Under the pieces are notes generated by a model. The model had not been told where the DNA came from and did no database searches. It saw only the letters and a list, made by a program, of their open reading frames with translations. A stretch of 64,000 bases of DNA. Source: Trichaptum fuscoviolaceum. Taxonomy: Eukaryota > Basidiomycota > Agaricomycetes > Hymenochaetales > Trichaptaceae. Within the stretch, counting starts at the first letter, position 1, and every line of letters starts with the position of its first letter. The DNA is taken from NCBI GenBank assembly GCA_910574455.1, contig CAJSYZ010000005.1, positions 5,270,001-5,334,000 on the forward strand. The letters run 5' to 3'. Position numbers and translations under genes: made by a program. Shown one piece after another: positions 34,046-43,747 of this stretch.

Positions 34046-35340
34046 AAACCCTGACTATGGAGAGCCGCTGCCACGGCCTTCGCAATGTCGTCCACGGACG
34101 GCCCGCGGACCGAGTTCACGGACGGGGTTTCATCGCGGACTTCTTCCAGTGATGCCGTGGGTGCGCTAGCAGCCGCAGGGGCCGTGTCCTGCGAAGGGGC
34201 CGTTGTCGATGTGGGGGTGGCGGTCTGGGAGGCCACCTTCGAGCGTCCGGCGGGTTGCTTTCCCTTCTGCGGACATTTGCGCGCCAAGTGTCCGTGTTCG
34301 CCGCATTGGAAGCAAAGTCCTTTGCGCATCATCTCTTCCGTGCTCATTCGATCAATGTCCATCGCGTCTGGGTCCTTCGCCTGTCCGCGCGATGCAGAAG
34401 CGTACGCATGAGGGCGGTAGGACCCTTGTTGTCCCCAGTTGTTCGGTCTGAAGCCGGTCCTGCGTGCACGCAAGTCTTCATCGAATTCGCAAAGCTTGCG
34501 GACCCAGAGGTCAAAGTCGTCGGTCTCCTCAATTTCTTTGCTCGCCAGATCATAGCGGAACTGGTTGTTGAGTCCGTGCTCGAACAACAGCATCAGTCCT
34601 GTCAGACCCATGTCCGTCTCAGACTCCGTCCTCAGTGCCTTGAATTTTGATGCGTACTCAGACACCGTGTCCTTGCCCTGGCGCAGCTTCATAAGCTCTT
34701 GTCCGGCGGCCCGTTTGACATTGGGACGGCCGAACGCGGACTGCAAGGACTGCAGAAACAAATCGAGGTCCGTCATGATGGCGGGGATGTCCGTGCCAGA
34801 CAGGGCGGCAGTCGTGTGCGGCCGAGCCCATTTCTCTGCGGGGCCGCGAAGGAGGGATGCGGCCCAAATGCAGGCCATCATTGGACGGCCTTCGAACTCC
34901 TGAGGACGCATGCGGACATAGAGACGGACCTTCTGCGACCATTCCTCAAAGCTGATGTCCTCTGCCTCCTTGTCCTTGTCCTTCGGTGTGCGTCCGTAGA
35001 AGGCCGGCGGGGGGTTGATCTTCGGACCTTTGGGCGTCCGTGTGGCGGCGTCCTGCGCGCCACGGACGAAAAAGTTCATCATTGCGTTGAGACGCTGGTT
35101 CTCTTCGGTCACATCCCGCAGGTGGGTCTGTAACGGCCGTGTGGCATCATTGATTGCCTGAAGGACTGCCTGGGGGAGTTCCTGGGCTGGTGGGGCCGCG
35201 GGCTCGGTTGCGGGGTTCGCAGGACCTGTCTGAGGGTCCGTAGGACCTGTCTGGGGGTCCGTAGGACCAGGTGCGGTTTGTACGGGGTTTGCAGGACCAG
35301 TCATATCGTCGTCTGAGTCGGGTTGTCCAAATCTTCCCAT
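34042..35340 (-). CDS. gag: Gypsy Gag protein with zinc knuckle
   Basis: A 432-aa capsid/nucleocapsid precursor starting MGRFGQPDSDDD. It has a Pro/Thr/Gln-rich N-terminus with tandem TDPQTGP units. The Gag core includes WSQKVRLYVRMRPQEFEG and ELMKLRQGKDTVSEYASKF, typical of Ty3/Gypsy retrotransposon Gag. A CCHC knuckle CFQCGEHGHLARKC lies near residue 345-360, followed by a Ser/Thr/Ala-rich tail. The TGA stop overlaps the beginning of Pol, and the last sense codons form a slippery heptamer. The protein should assemble cytoplasmic virus-like particles that package the element RNA. Confidence 0.95.
   Translation of the reverse strand: MGRFGQPDSDDDMTGPANPVQTAPGPTDPQTGPTDPQTGPANPATEPAAPPAQELPQAVLQAINDATRPLQTHLRDVTEENQRLNAMMNFFVRGAQDAATRTPKGPKINPPPAFYGRTPKDKDKEAEDISFEEWSQKVRLYVRMRPQEFEGRPMMACIWAASLLRGPAEKWARPHTTAALSGTDIPAIMTDLDLFLQSLQSAFGRPNVKRAAGQELMKLRQGKDTVSEYASKFKALRTESETDMGLTGLMLLFEHGLNNQFRYDLASKEIEETDDFDLWVRKLCEFDEDLRARRTGFRPNNWGQQGSYRPHAYASASRGQAKDPDAMDIDRMSTEEMMRKGLCFQCGEHGHLARKCPQKGKQPAGRSKVASQTATPTSTTAPSQDTAPAAASAPTASLEEVRDETPSVNSVRGPSVDDIAKAVAAALHSQGF
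34045..34051 (-). promoter_or_regulatory. Predicted -1 ribosomal frameshift heptamer at the gag-pol junction
   Basis: On the minus strand the Gag frame reads CAG GGT TTT TGA. The heptamer G GGT TTT fits the X XXY YYZ slippery rule exactly and abuts the Gag stop. Slipping back one base gives GGG TTT TTG AGT, which is the Pol frame. An in-frame TAG at 34055-34057 blocks Pol from starting any further upstream. Confidence 0.7.
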
Positions 35341-35390
35341 GCGTAGGGATCAGAATCTGTCGATGTAATCGCGGGGCGTCGAGAGAACGG

Positions 35391-35401
35391 ACTTTTGGCC
35401 T
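35391..35401 (-). promoter_or_regulatory. Primer-binding site, probably self-primed (Tf1/sushi type)
   Basis: In element orientation the 5' LTR is followed by TT and then AGGCCAAAAGT. This is the exact reverse complement of ACTTTTGGCCT inside the same LTR (35586 down to 35576). Tf1-type elements prime with the first 11 nt of their own RNA, so transcription should start near 35586. A TTAAAA box lies about 27-32 nt upstream. No tRNA-type TGG start is seen. Confidence 0.65.
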
Positions 35402-35403
35402 AA

Positions 35404-36018
35404 TGTTACGACCTAGAGTGGTTCCTTCGGACTCGAGACCCCGAATCAGACACGGACGACTTTCACGGACGCTTTGAGCGGTGGTTCTCACTCTGAGAAG
35501 CACTTTACAAGTCAATTAAGCTATTCTACACATCAGAGCTAAAGATAACACATCACCTGAGAAGCACTTTACAAGAGGCCAAAAGTGGAGTGCTTCGCAG
35601 GTGCTAGAATGGTTTTAACAAGCTGAAATAAAAACTGTACAGTAGCAAGCCACTGAACCCTTAAGGACCCTTAAGGACCTTGGTCCGCGAGGGTCCGATG
35701 GTAGTCCGCACGCAATGCTAGTAAGTCCGTGAGAAAGTCCGTAGAAAGGTCCGTGGACGTCCGTACGGCCGTACGAGTCCGTAGGACGAAAGAAAAAGAA
35801 AGGATTGTCCGCAGGACGCTTGTCCGTACGTCCTGCGACATACATGCAACTATCCTAGATCGAAAATAAGAAAGGAAATGAATCAGTGTCCTTGCAAGTC
35901 CGTGCTGCTCACGGACATGTCAGGAATCCGGCGGCAAGGGGCCGTGACCCTCACGGACCCTTCCGCAAAAATAAAGAAAAATAAAAAGAAATTAAATACC
36001 CCGGGTGGATTCCTGACA
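35404..36018 (-). repeat. 5' LTR of Gypsy element (right in window)
   Basis: A 615-bp copy matching 29587-30201. In element orientation it would contain U3 at 36018-35587 and R-U5 from the predicted start at 35586 to 35404. The outer duplication GGAGC is at 36019-36023. Confidence 0.95.
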
Positions 36019-36050
36019 GGAGCTTGCCACTTCGGTGGCCCATCTGGAAT

Positions 36051-37713
36051 TCGGCATCTGTCCACCCATTTGGTGACGACGCAATGCTGAGACTTCTATC
36101 AGTATATGCGTGTAATGTGTTTTAATTGCATACCTTGCATTAATACAATTGCCTTGGGCCCACTGTGGGTTGGTTCGCTTTCCCTTGAAGATTGCGAGTG
36201 GATCTAGGGCGGTGCCATCTGCGCAAACGCACTCAACAAGTGTAACAAGCTCCCGGTTTCCATCCGTCTTCATGTAGACTGTCTTTTGATTACGATCAAC
36301 CAACACTCGAGCACGGGCACCAAGACCCATTTGAACACCCTTCTCATCCATGTTATACAGGTTCTCTGGTTTGATGTCGTACTGTGTGATTGTGTTTTGT
36401 AGCATCTCGGAAGAACTCCGATGTTGTTGTCCTATTCAAGGCTTGTGCTCGACAAGATTCAAGTCCGACAGTTATTCGGGACTTCAAGTCTGGGTGCCGT
36501 GGCAAGAAACGGTAGACCCATCCGATGCCTATGTACACCCCAGCGATGAGGCTGGCCTTCTCACGAATGATCTGAGGAGTCCATGGAATAGAGCGATGGC
36601 CGAGACTCTTGATCCACTCGACTAGTATAGTCTCCTGTGCTCTCGTGAGCTTCATCCTTATCTCCTGGCCCTCACTCCGACTCTTCACTCCAGCTAGCCT
36701 CCGTCTAAGTGTCTGATAGCTGACCCCAAGCTGTGCAGCAACTGCTGAGACCGAAACTCCATAGTATGTGTTAGAAGGTGTCTGGCGAAATCCAGCTCTC
36801 TGAATGATATCGACTGCCTCCCGCAGTTGCTTTTCCTCCTTTCTCTGCTGCTCTTGTTGTGTCGTTTTTGAGCACAACAATGTCTTGTGTTTACGAGCCA
36901 TTAAGCAAGCCTTAAATGAGAGTTTAGTTGAGCAAAATAAGTGGAGAAGAGGTGATCTTGATGTACCACAGAGGAGGAGAGCATAGAACATTGCCCCAAT
37001 GTTTGCTCCGTTACACTAAATATTTCAAATTCTCTACATTTTACACGACCTGGGCTGAATGAGATCTCGTTCCTGGTTGCGTCAGACGTGATGGGCTGAA
37101 AATCTGAAGTGGTAGGAGCATATAGGGACTTCTGGATTAATTTGAGGCAAGGCATCTATGTTACATCTATAACTTGCTCATTTTATGCTATTTTACTTTG
37201 ATTTTTTACTGAGACGCTAATCATATGTAAGTTATTCTATGTATGAATTTTTGTGCTAGATATATAATGGGGAGACAGTACAATAAAATTGTGTTTGCGG
37301 ACAAAGGCCATGGAGGCCCTATTTGGGAACAGTAGAGTACTGTCTACTCTAACCATTCATATGCAGTACAGATCTACTCAAATAAATATATATAATTACA
37401 GACATGTGTAGATAGCACTTATGATAGCATGACCAAAATTTGAGTGCTCTATCCTTACGGGTTGAAGAGATAAAAAAGTTTCAAGGAAGGGCAGCTCGTG
37501 AGACTTAGCAAATTTGACAGAAAAGGCACTTTTGGCTTTTGCTGCCAGATTTTCTCCATTTCTACGCATTATAATTCACTCAAAATTTGCAGACTTTGTC
37601 TCATATAGTATCTTAATATGTATGCAAGAAATGAAGCCTCAGTCTGTTGTGTGTGCAGAGAAACAAACATGTTTATCATTGGTAGGTGTTTATCTTTGAG
37701 TGGTAGAATACAG
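36051..37713 (-). mobile_element. Pogo/Fot1-like DNA transposon, copy 1, right part (transposase N-terminal half)
   Basis: Matches 59227-60888 of copy 2 and completes the element whose other half is at 23068-24929. The right end AATACAG is followed by TA at 37714-37715, pairing with TA at 23066-23067. It encodes MARKHKTLLCSKTTQQ, a helix-turn-helix AVAAQLGVSYQTLRRRL and the start of the DDE domain (NMDEKGVQMGLG). A 1-nt insertion near 36405 shifts the frame between FF and EMLQN, so this half is defective too. Confidence 0.85.
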
Positions 37714-38479
37714 TAGAGGTCGATAGAGGTCTCGAATCAAGTCCGAACATTGTCTTGTAGATTCCCTTTTCTCCAGATGATGTTCACATCCGACATACCC
37801 TAGCTGGACCCGTTTAGATAGGTCGTAGCTTGGGGGGCTTCAGGTAGTGCCGAGCCTTCGTTGGCCGGTCGACCAGCGCAACGGATTCAGTCCCTGAGAC
37901 AGGCGAACTCAAGTATAGAACGTTCCACGCAGGATCATCTGTTGAGGATATCACCTCTGGTACTGGGCCTTAGTAGTTCGTATCGGTACTACAGACGTCC
38001 CGGTGAGCCGAATGCAGCTCCGTAGTTACTGAGAAAACTGACAGAAGCAGCTTGTCAACCGGGTCTTTGATGGTACATGAGTTAATTGTTCTCTGCCTGG
38101 CTGAACAACTTCGATAAAAAGCAAAGGGGCGACCGGAAAGTCGAGCTTTCTCTTACTCCACTGTGTGCTAACCAGCCCACTATCGTCAAAATCAGATGCA
38201 AACCTTGAGGTCAACATATGGGGGTAGGAAGTGGTACATTTCGAGAATGTACCTATTCGAGAATGCAGATACCGGTCCGAACAGAAAAAGTCCGGAAACA
38301 TCAGGGCTACTATAGCCTTTACTTGACCAATGTGACTAGGCTTGCACCGATAACCACTCATATTCGCTTGCCACCATTCGCCTGACCGGATGATGGGAAC
38401 AGAGAAGGTAATATATTTAATAGACCTTGAATCGAACGAGTGGGCACTGAGACTTAAATAGATCTCCTCCCAAGATACA
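37714..38479. other. Intergenic region between the transposon island and methyltransferase 1
   Basis: No gene recognised. A minus-strand frame (38026-38361) has no known domain. The first bases after the transposon may continue the relic of the unknown family, but no clear match could be followed. Confidence 0.35.
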
Positions 38480-39828
38480 ATGTCTGCGCAGACGACTCCC
38501 GTGGCTGGCTCCGCTTATCCCCTCAATAGAGATGAGACAGAGAAGAAAAGGTTAGCTCACCCTCGCTTGCATATTAAGTCAAAGATCAGATTACTGCTCT
38601 TTGCATAACTATGCGGAATCGCAAAAAAAATTGTCAAGGGCCTTGTTACTCTAAATGTGACGGCGCTAGATGATCACGGTCTGGAGCTTCGGAGAGATCC
38701 GATGAAAAGCGCCCAAAAAATAGAAATCCTACCAATCGGTTGCTCCGGTCCTTCTGATCCGAAAAGTTTGTGGCAACCGGCTGAGCTACAGGTCAGCCAA
38801 TAATTGTCATCAATCAGCTCCCGGCATATCGGCAATGACTTCACTGACGACACAATCATTAAAAAGGGTTCTCAAAGGCCTGTAAATGGTACTCTACTTG
38901 GGTTTAACAAGTTCTCACGAGTTATCACGCTGTCACAAAGGCCCTCCCAAATTTCTCAGATTCCGCATAGAGCTGCAAAGAGCAGTAAAGAGGTTAGGCT
39001 TAACATCCAATTCGACTACATGAATATTGTTATGCTGGAGTATCGTCAGATATACGACCAGAATGTCTACTTCGAACCTAGAAGCAAGATACTTGATGCA
39101 GGGACAGGGACAGGTGCGATTCCATGTGTACATTTTGACCCATTCCGTATTCATATAAAGTAGACATATGGTTAATGGAGCTCTCGCGAAAGCTCTCAAA
39201 AAGCATTGAGTTCTTTGGATGCGACATTTCATCCAAGCATTTCCCGGATGACATTCCAGAAAACGTCCACCTCCTTACCGCATCAGTCACCAGCCTGCCA
39301 GGAGTCTGGACGGAACAGTTTAGCTTCGTCAATCAACGTCTACTCTGTTTTGGCCTACTTGCCTCCGAATGGCCCGTCGCTCTCTCTGAGATATATCGGG
39401 TTTTGAAGCCAGGAGGATACGTGCAGTTTGTCGATATGGATTTTTCGGCGAAGGCCTTGAACGGGGGACCACACACTAACCGTCTCCTGGACCTCTTCGT
39501 TGAGCTCATGAAGAAAAGGAGCTTCATTCATGACTGCTCTTCGCGTCTGAAAAGCCTTGTCGAAAAAGCAGGCTTTATCGATATCATATCCGAGAAGAAG
39601 TATCTGCCGATGGGGAAGGCATGGGGAAAATTTGGAGAGATAGGAAAAGACATCTTCCTGACGGGATCAGGTAGTCTAGCGATAGCAATGCAGGCTTCTA
39701 GTCTTGTTTCTTCGGAAAGTGAGGTATATACTCTTATAAAAGAAAGTAAGGAGGAGCTGGACAGCGCCGATGATGGTATGCTTCTTGTCGGGCACGTAGT
39801 ATGCGCTCGGAAGCCACTTAATGCATGA
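38480..39828 (+). CDS. SAM-dependent methyltransferase, tandem copy 1
   Basis: A class I methyltransferase of 283 aa in three exons (38480-38550, 38998-39113, 39164-39828). The AdoMet-binding motif I is SKILDAGTGTG, ending at intron 2 where the next residue becomes Asp. Motif II-like FFGCDISSKHFP, then SFVNQRLLCFGL, and the post-motif YRVLKPGGYVQFVDMD follow. The C-terminal half (FDYMN, SSRLKSLVEKAGF, KAWGKFGEIGKD, LVGHVVCARK) matches copy 2. The 447-nt first intron is abnormally long because it contains a MITE; without it the intron is 46 nt. Such enzymes often act in fungal secondary metabolism, but no other biosynthetic gene is adjacent, and the substrate is unknown. Confidence 0.85.
38591..38988. 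mobile_element. MITE inside intron 1 of methyltransferase 1
   Basis: A 398-bp segment with 30-bp terminal inverted repeats: TTACTGCTCTTTGCA then CTATGCGGAATC at 38591-38620, mirrored at 38959-38988 with three mismatches in the middle. A 3-bp AGA duplication flanks it (38588-38590 and 38989-38991). Removing element plus one duplication leaves a 46-nt intron, normal for this genome. There is no coding capacity. The 3-bp duplication is compatible with PIF/Harbinger-like or related superfamilies; assignment is open. Confidence 0.85.
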
Positions 39829-40619
39829 GTTTCCTCTCGTAGAAGTAGTTTGCTCCCTATTTAACGTACTGTTATACGAATACTGAAAAAAAAAATGACG
39901 GATTTCTCTGCTTCAAGCTGCAACTTTTTGCAAGTATTACTCACCGATTGCTCGTCAGACAAACCGTGACACCCTTGTCAAGACCGCAGCTGCTTATCCT
40001 GCATCCATCTATTAGCGTCTTTATTCTCTCCGGATGTCAAGGGAATTTCTACATGCCAGTGTGTCCCGGATCAGACTCGCGTGAATGCGCTAGGAATGGA
40101 AGTGAAAACAGCTTTGGTGGTTCATATTATTAGATATTATACCTTCTCTTCCCGCGCAAATGATGGAGTAGAAATTTGAGAGGCGGGTCCGTCGGAGTCT
40201 ACCTCGAAGAAGACCATGTGACTGCAGATTCGAATGCCAGTTGAGGCTTTTTGAAGGCTCGTTACATACGAAGTTATGTCTGTCGGAAGGATCCAGCCCT
40301 TCGTAGACGGTATTTGGTCAGAACAGTAAAGATGTTAATAACACACCGTTACTTACCATTGGCTGATTGCTTACTAGCCTATATTGTATCACGAAGCCAC
40401 ATAAAAGGAGTAAGCAGTGTCAAGTAACGAAGTGGAGCAGATGGTTCTCGCCGTCGGAGGAAGCGTTCGTTTACTCGCTGATGACTAGAGTGAGAGCGTA
40501 TTGGGGGCATAATATCGGTGATGAGCGAGTATAAAGGCAGGACTGCGAATTTTAGATACTCTCAACCCAACCACAGAAGATCACGGTCTGCATGCGAGTC
40601 AATTGACAAAACACACGAC
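39829..40619. other. Spacer between tandem methyltransferases
   Basis: No coding sequence supported. It presumably holds the terminator of copy 1 and the promoter of copy 2. Confidence 0.4.
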
Positions 40620-41581
40620 ATGTCTACGATTGTGAGCAAGCCGTACGAAGCAGGAACTGACTATGTGCTCCCCCGTGACGAAACAGAACGAGAGAGGTCT
40701 GTGGACTTGCTTATGTTTTTCTGAAGTGGTTACTGATCATGTAGAGCAGGCTCAACAGTCAGCATAAAATATTGAAGATTCTCATGTATGAGAGTCGGGT
40801 GGTCTATGACAAGACGATCCAACTCAATTCAGGCAGCCAAGTGCTGGACTCTGGAACTGGAACAGGTGAGCCTTAGTGATTTAAGAATAATATTTACGCA
40901 CCTAAGGCAAGCACAGGGGTTTGGCTCGAAGACCTATCCAAGCAGGTATCGAGTACTGTCAAGTTATATGGCTGCGATGTATCCCCAAACAACTTCTCCA
41001 AACACCATGCTGAAAACATCAGCTTCTGCTTGGCTTCGGTAACCAGTCTTCCTCCAGATTGGTCAGACAAGTTCGATCTCATACATCAGCGCCTTCTGTT
41101 CGGTGGAATTCATTCATCCGAGTGGCCTATCGCGTTGTCAGAGATACATCGAGTATTGAAGCCTGGAGGGGGCGTACAGTTACTGGAGCTCGACTTCTCG
41201 CATATCGTCAGCGCAGGACCGGCGACGAGGCGCCTTCAGAGTCTCTTCATCGACGTATTCAATAAGCGAGGACTTCTCTACGACTGTTCAAGTCGGTTGC
41301 CAGAACTCCTCGATCAAGCCAAGTTTGTCGACGTGAGGTCGGAAAAGAGATATCTGATGGCTGGGAAGGCCTGGGGGAAGATAGGGGAACTTACGACGGC
41401 GAATTTCATTGGCGTGTTTACGGGTCTAATCCCAGCGCTGTTGGCGAGCAATATTATAAGTTCTGGGCACGAGATGGAGGAGATTCTGAAGGAAGGTGTG
41501 GAAGAATGGGATAGATCGGAGGAAGGCGTCCGATTTGTAGGTCATATAGTATGTGCTCGCAAGGCATTCAAGAGCAAGTAG
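40620..41581 (+). CDS. SAM-dependent methyltransferase, tandem copy 2
   Basis: 285 aa in three exons (40620-40696, 40750-40865, 40917-41581). Exons 2 and 3 (116 and 665 nt) have the same lengths as in copy 1, so the two arose by duplication. Motif I is SQVLDSGTGTG, followed by KLYGCDVSPNNFSKHH, FDLIHQRLLFGGIHSSEWP and HRVLKPGGGVQLLELDF. The C-terminal half has SSRLPELLDQAKFVD, KAWGKIGELTTANF and FVGHIVCARKAF. All frames join and no defect was seen. Both introns are just over 50 nt. Substrate unknown; the pair may methylate related small molecules. Confidence 0.85.
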
Positions 41582-42028
41582 GAGAGAATTTGGCTGATAA
41601 TGGAGGTCATAGTTGCGCATTTCTGTAGGACTGGTTGCGATTAGGTGCGCATAAGCACATTATAGTTTCATTAATTGCCACGAAGATGCTCGAAGAATGG
41701 ATGCTTCAGGGGGTACTGGAGAATGTAGTTAAGCCTTGCAGATGGTTCAAGGGAGAGCCAAGGAGCGGCGCCTCAGGCTACTAGTACTAGTCACGCAACT
41801 TCAGTTGAAGTCACACTCAGCCTGAGTGAGTTACAACTTCAAGTTCAACTTCCGCCGAATCGGACGCGTCGCGACGCGTGCCCACTGCCAAAAGAACATT
41901 CCCCGACCAACTTGAACTACATACAACTGAGACTGATGTCCTTCGCGACTGAAACTAAGTCCTACGTCCTCTTTGATCGCTCATGATAAGTCTCGTTTAA
42001 ACAACTAAAAGATAACAGTGATAAAGAT
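41582..42028. other. Promoter-side spacer upstream of the Cdc20-like gene
   Basis: No gene. A short inverted repeat ACTCAGCCTGAGT (about 41816-41828) and repeated ACTTCAAGTTCAACTT-like words could be regulatory; no known site is recognised. Confidence 0.35.
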
Positions 42029-43747
42029 ATGACTGATAGGTAATGTTGAAACTCTTGTCAAACAACTATACGTGCAAGAACTGACGCACACTGTAGCCCC
42101 TCTGAGAACGTAAACAAGAAACTCTACCCCTCAAGGGATGAAGCCGATGCAAGCGCGCGCAGGAGACGAAGCTCGCTAGCAAGTCTAGTATTCGCTCAGG
42201 ATGATAATGTACGCAGGGACATTTGGGAGTCGGTAGGGCGAAGGAAAAATGTTGTATGTCCTTTTGCCAATATTCCTCTTTCCTACTTTGACCACTATCT
42301 CTACTTTCTATCTAAGCCGGACCGCTTCGTCGCAGATGCTCTTCAAAAGAGTATACCACTACTCGCAACACCGAGAACACGTCGATTTGCCAAGGCTCTC
42401 GGAGTAGCCGGGGACCGTTGTCTGTACTTTCGCTCCAATGAAAACTGTCATCCTTCTCCATCACGACGCGAACGCGTCTCCTCCCTTCACATTCGCCCAG
42501 AGCAAAAGCAGATGACGAAGGCGCTTTATGATATTCCTGCTCCTTTATCTCGCACATCGGCTTCGACGAACCTAAGCGCACAGTCAGAATCGACCTTGAG
42601 CGCTCCAGGCTTGGTTGATGATTTCTATGCTCGCCCCATATGTTGGAGCAAGACAAACCTCCTGGCCGTTGCGACCCGGTGCTCTGTAAATTTCCGCAAT
42701 ATGGAGACCTCAGAAATTGGAAACGTAACGAACGGCATGCACTTGGAAACACCAACTTGCATCGAATGGAACCCCGATGGCTCGAACTCAAAACAACTGT
42801 TGGCGATTGGATTCACTACTGGAGATGTGCGAATCATTGACGTGCTAAGGGAGAAACAATCCCGGTCTTGGGTTGCCCAGCTAAGCTCGTGGAATCTACA
42901 AGATGACTACGTTGGAGGAATTAGCTGGCGGGACTCAAATGTTCTTTCTGTCGGATACGAAAGTGGTGGTTTACGAACATTCGACATTCGTGAACAAAAT
43001 AGGCAAGGACGGACACCACTTGCTCACAAAGCACGATTGACCGGCATTAGTTGGAATCCTGACGGACGTTTTCTAGCCACTGGATCTGGGGACGGTATTG
43101 TTGCATGCTGGGATCCTCGACAAACAAATCGTGCTATTATGGTGATGGATCCTCTCAATCCCCTTGGCCAACCAGAGGAGCCTTCGAGCTCAAATCCTCT
43201 GTCTGCAGCAAGATCGAGCAATGAAGTCTCCCGCAGATGGCGCATGCGGAAACATACGACGACTGTGAAAGCATTAGCATGGTGTCCATGGGCTCCCGAG
43301 ATGCTTGCAACAGGAGGGGGAACGAAGGACGGAACAATTCGGTTCTGGCACGGCACGACTGGCGCAGTCGAGAATCGCTCTCCTGTGCTTCGCTCATATG
43401 CACAAGTCAGCTCATTGAACTTCTCCACCGCCTGCCGGGAGATCGTAGCGACGCTTGGGTACGCCTTTGCAGTAGTAGTCCCCGAAGCGGGCGGAGACGC
43501 GACGCTGCGTCCTGCGCCAAGACGGCACTCAATCTTAGTGCATAACTACCCGAAAGGCGAGCTGACTGGACGGATATTTGATCCCATCCATGGGAGAATT
43601 TCCGATGGGCGACTGAGCCCCGAAGGAACACATCTGGTGACATGTGGCGCAGATGAGACGATCCGTGTCTATAAAATATTCGGGAAACAGGAGAAATCAC
43701 TGGAAAAGATTGACGATGGCATGTGGTCTCGGAGCGTGGTTCGATGA
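42029..43747 (+). CDS. Cdc20/Fizzy-family WD40 protein, probably Ama1/Mfr1-like APC/C activator
   Basis: APC/C coactivators bind substrates through a WD40 propeller and activate the anaphase-promoting complex. The CDS joins a tiny first exon (42029-42039, MTDS) across a 57-nt intron to 42097-43747, giving 553 aa. Before the propeller are KPDRFVADAL near residue 80, where the C-box DR-F/Y-IP would be expected but is degenerate, and LSAPGLVDDFYARPICWSKTN, cited by its core APGLVDDFYARPICW, at the position of the family's LDAPGL-DDFY segment. Propeller motifs include LAIGFTTGDVRIIDV, LTGISWNPDGRFLATGSGDG, VKALAWCPWAPEMLATGGG with KDGTIRFWHG, and THLVTCGADETIRVYKIF. It ends in VVR rather than the Ile-Arg tail. 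The Ama1-like placement is an inference from N-terminal layout. Confidence 0.75.

Larger units (their letters stand above)
29587..36018 (-). mobile_element. Complete Ty3/Gypsy LTR retrotransposon (chromovirus)
   Basis: A 6432-bp element on the minus strand bounded by two 615-bp LTRs with TG...CA ends and 5-bp target duplications GGAGC (29582-29586 and 36019-36023). It encodes Gag (34042-35340) and Pol (30245-34045) with the order protease, reverse transcriptase, RNase H, integrase, chromodomain. The LTRs look identical by eye and both genes are open, so insertion is very recent and the copy may still be active. It has a self-complementary primer-binding site and a polypurine tract. LTRs and coding regions are rich in GTCCG/CGGAC words. 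Confidence 0.95.
24930..36050. mobile_element. Foreign insertion in pogo copy 1 (candidate Helitron/Helentron-like element, itself interrupted)
   Basis: Copy 2 gives the empty site: CTTCCAAGT joined directly to TCGGCATCTG. Copy 1 has 11121 bp between these halves. Removing the nested Gypsy and hAT insertions with their duplications leaves about 2.9 kb. There is no long target duplication; the site is T|T. The left end has a hairpin (CCCTGG-CATGT-CCAGGG). The right end has GCCAC-TTCG-GTGGC (about 36028-36041) roughly 10 nt from the junction. A heptanucleotide array lies toward the right end, and broken host gene pieces lie inside. These traits fit Helitron/Helentron-type gene-capturing elements, but no canonical TC...CTRR termini or Rep/helicase gene was seen, so rearrangement with filler DNA remains possible. 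Confidence 0.45.

Noticed and set aside
24930..36050. Foreign insertion as an ordinary TIR transposon or LTR remnant
   Set aside because: The ends show no inverted repeat to each other, no LTR and no target duplication longer than one base.
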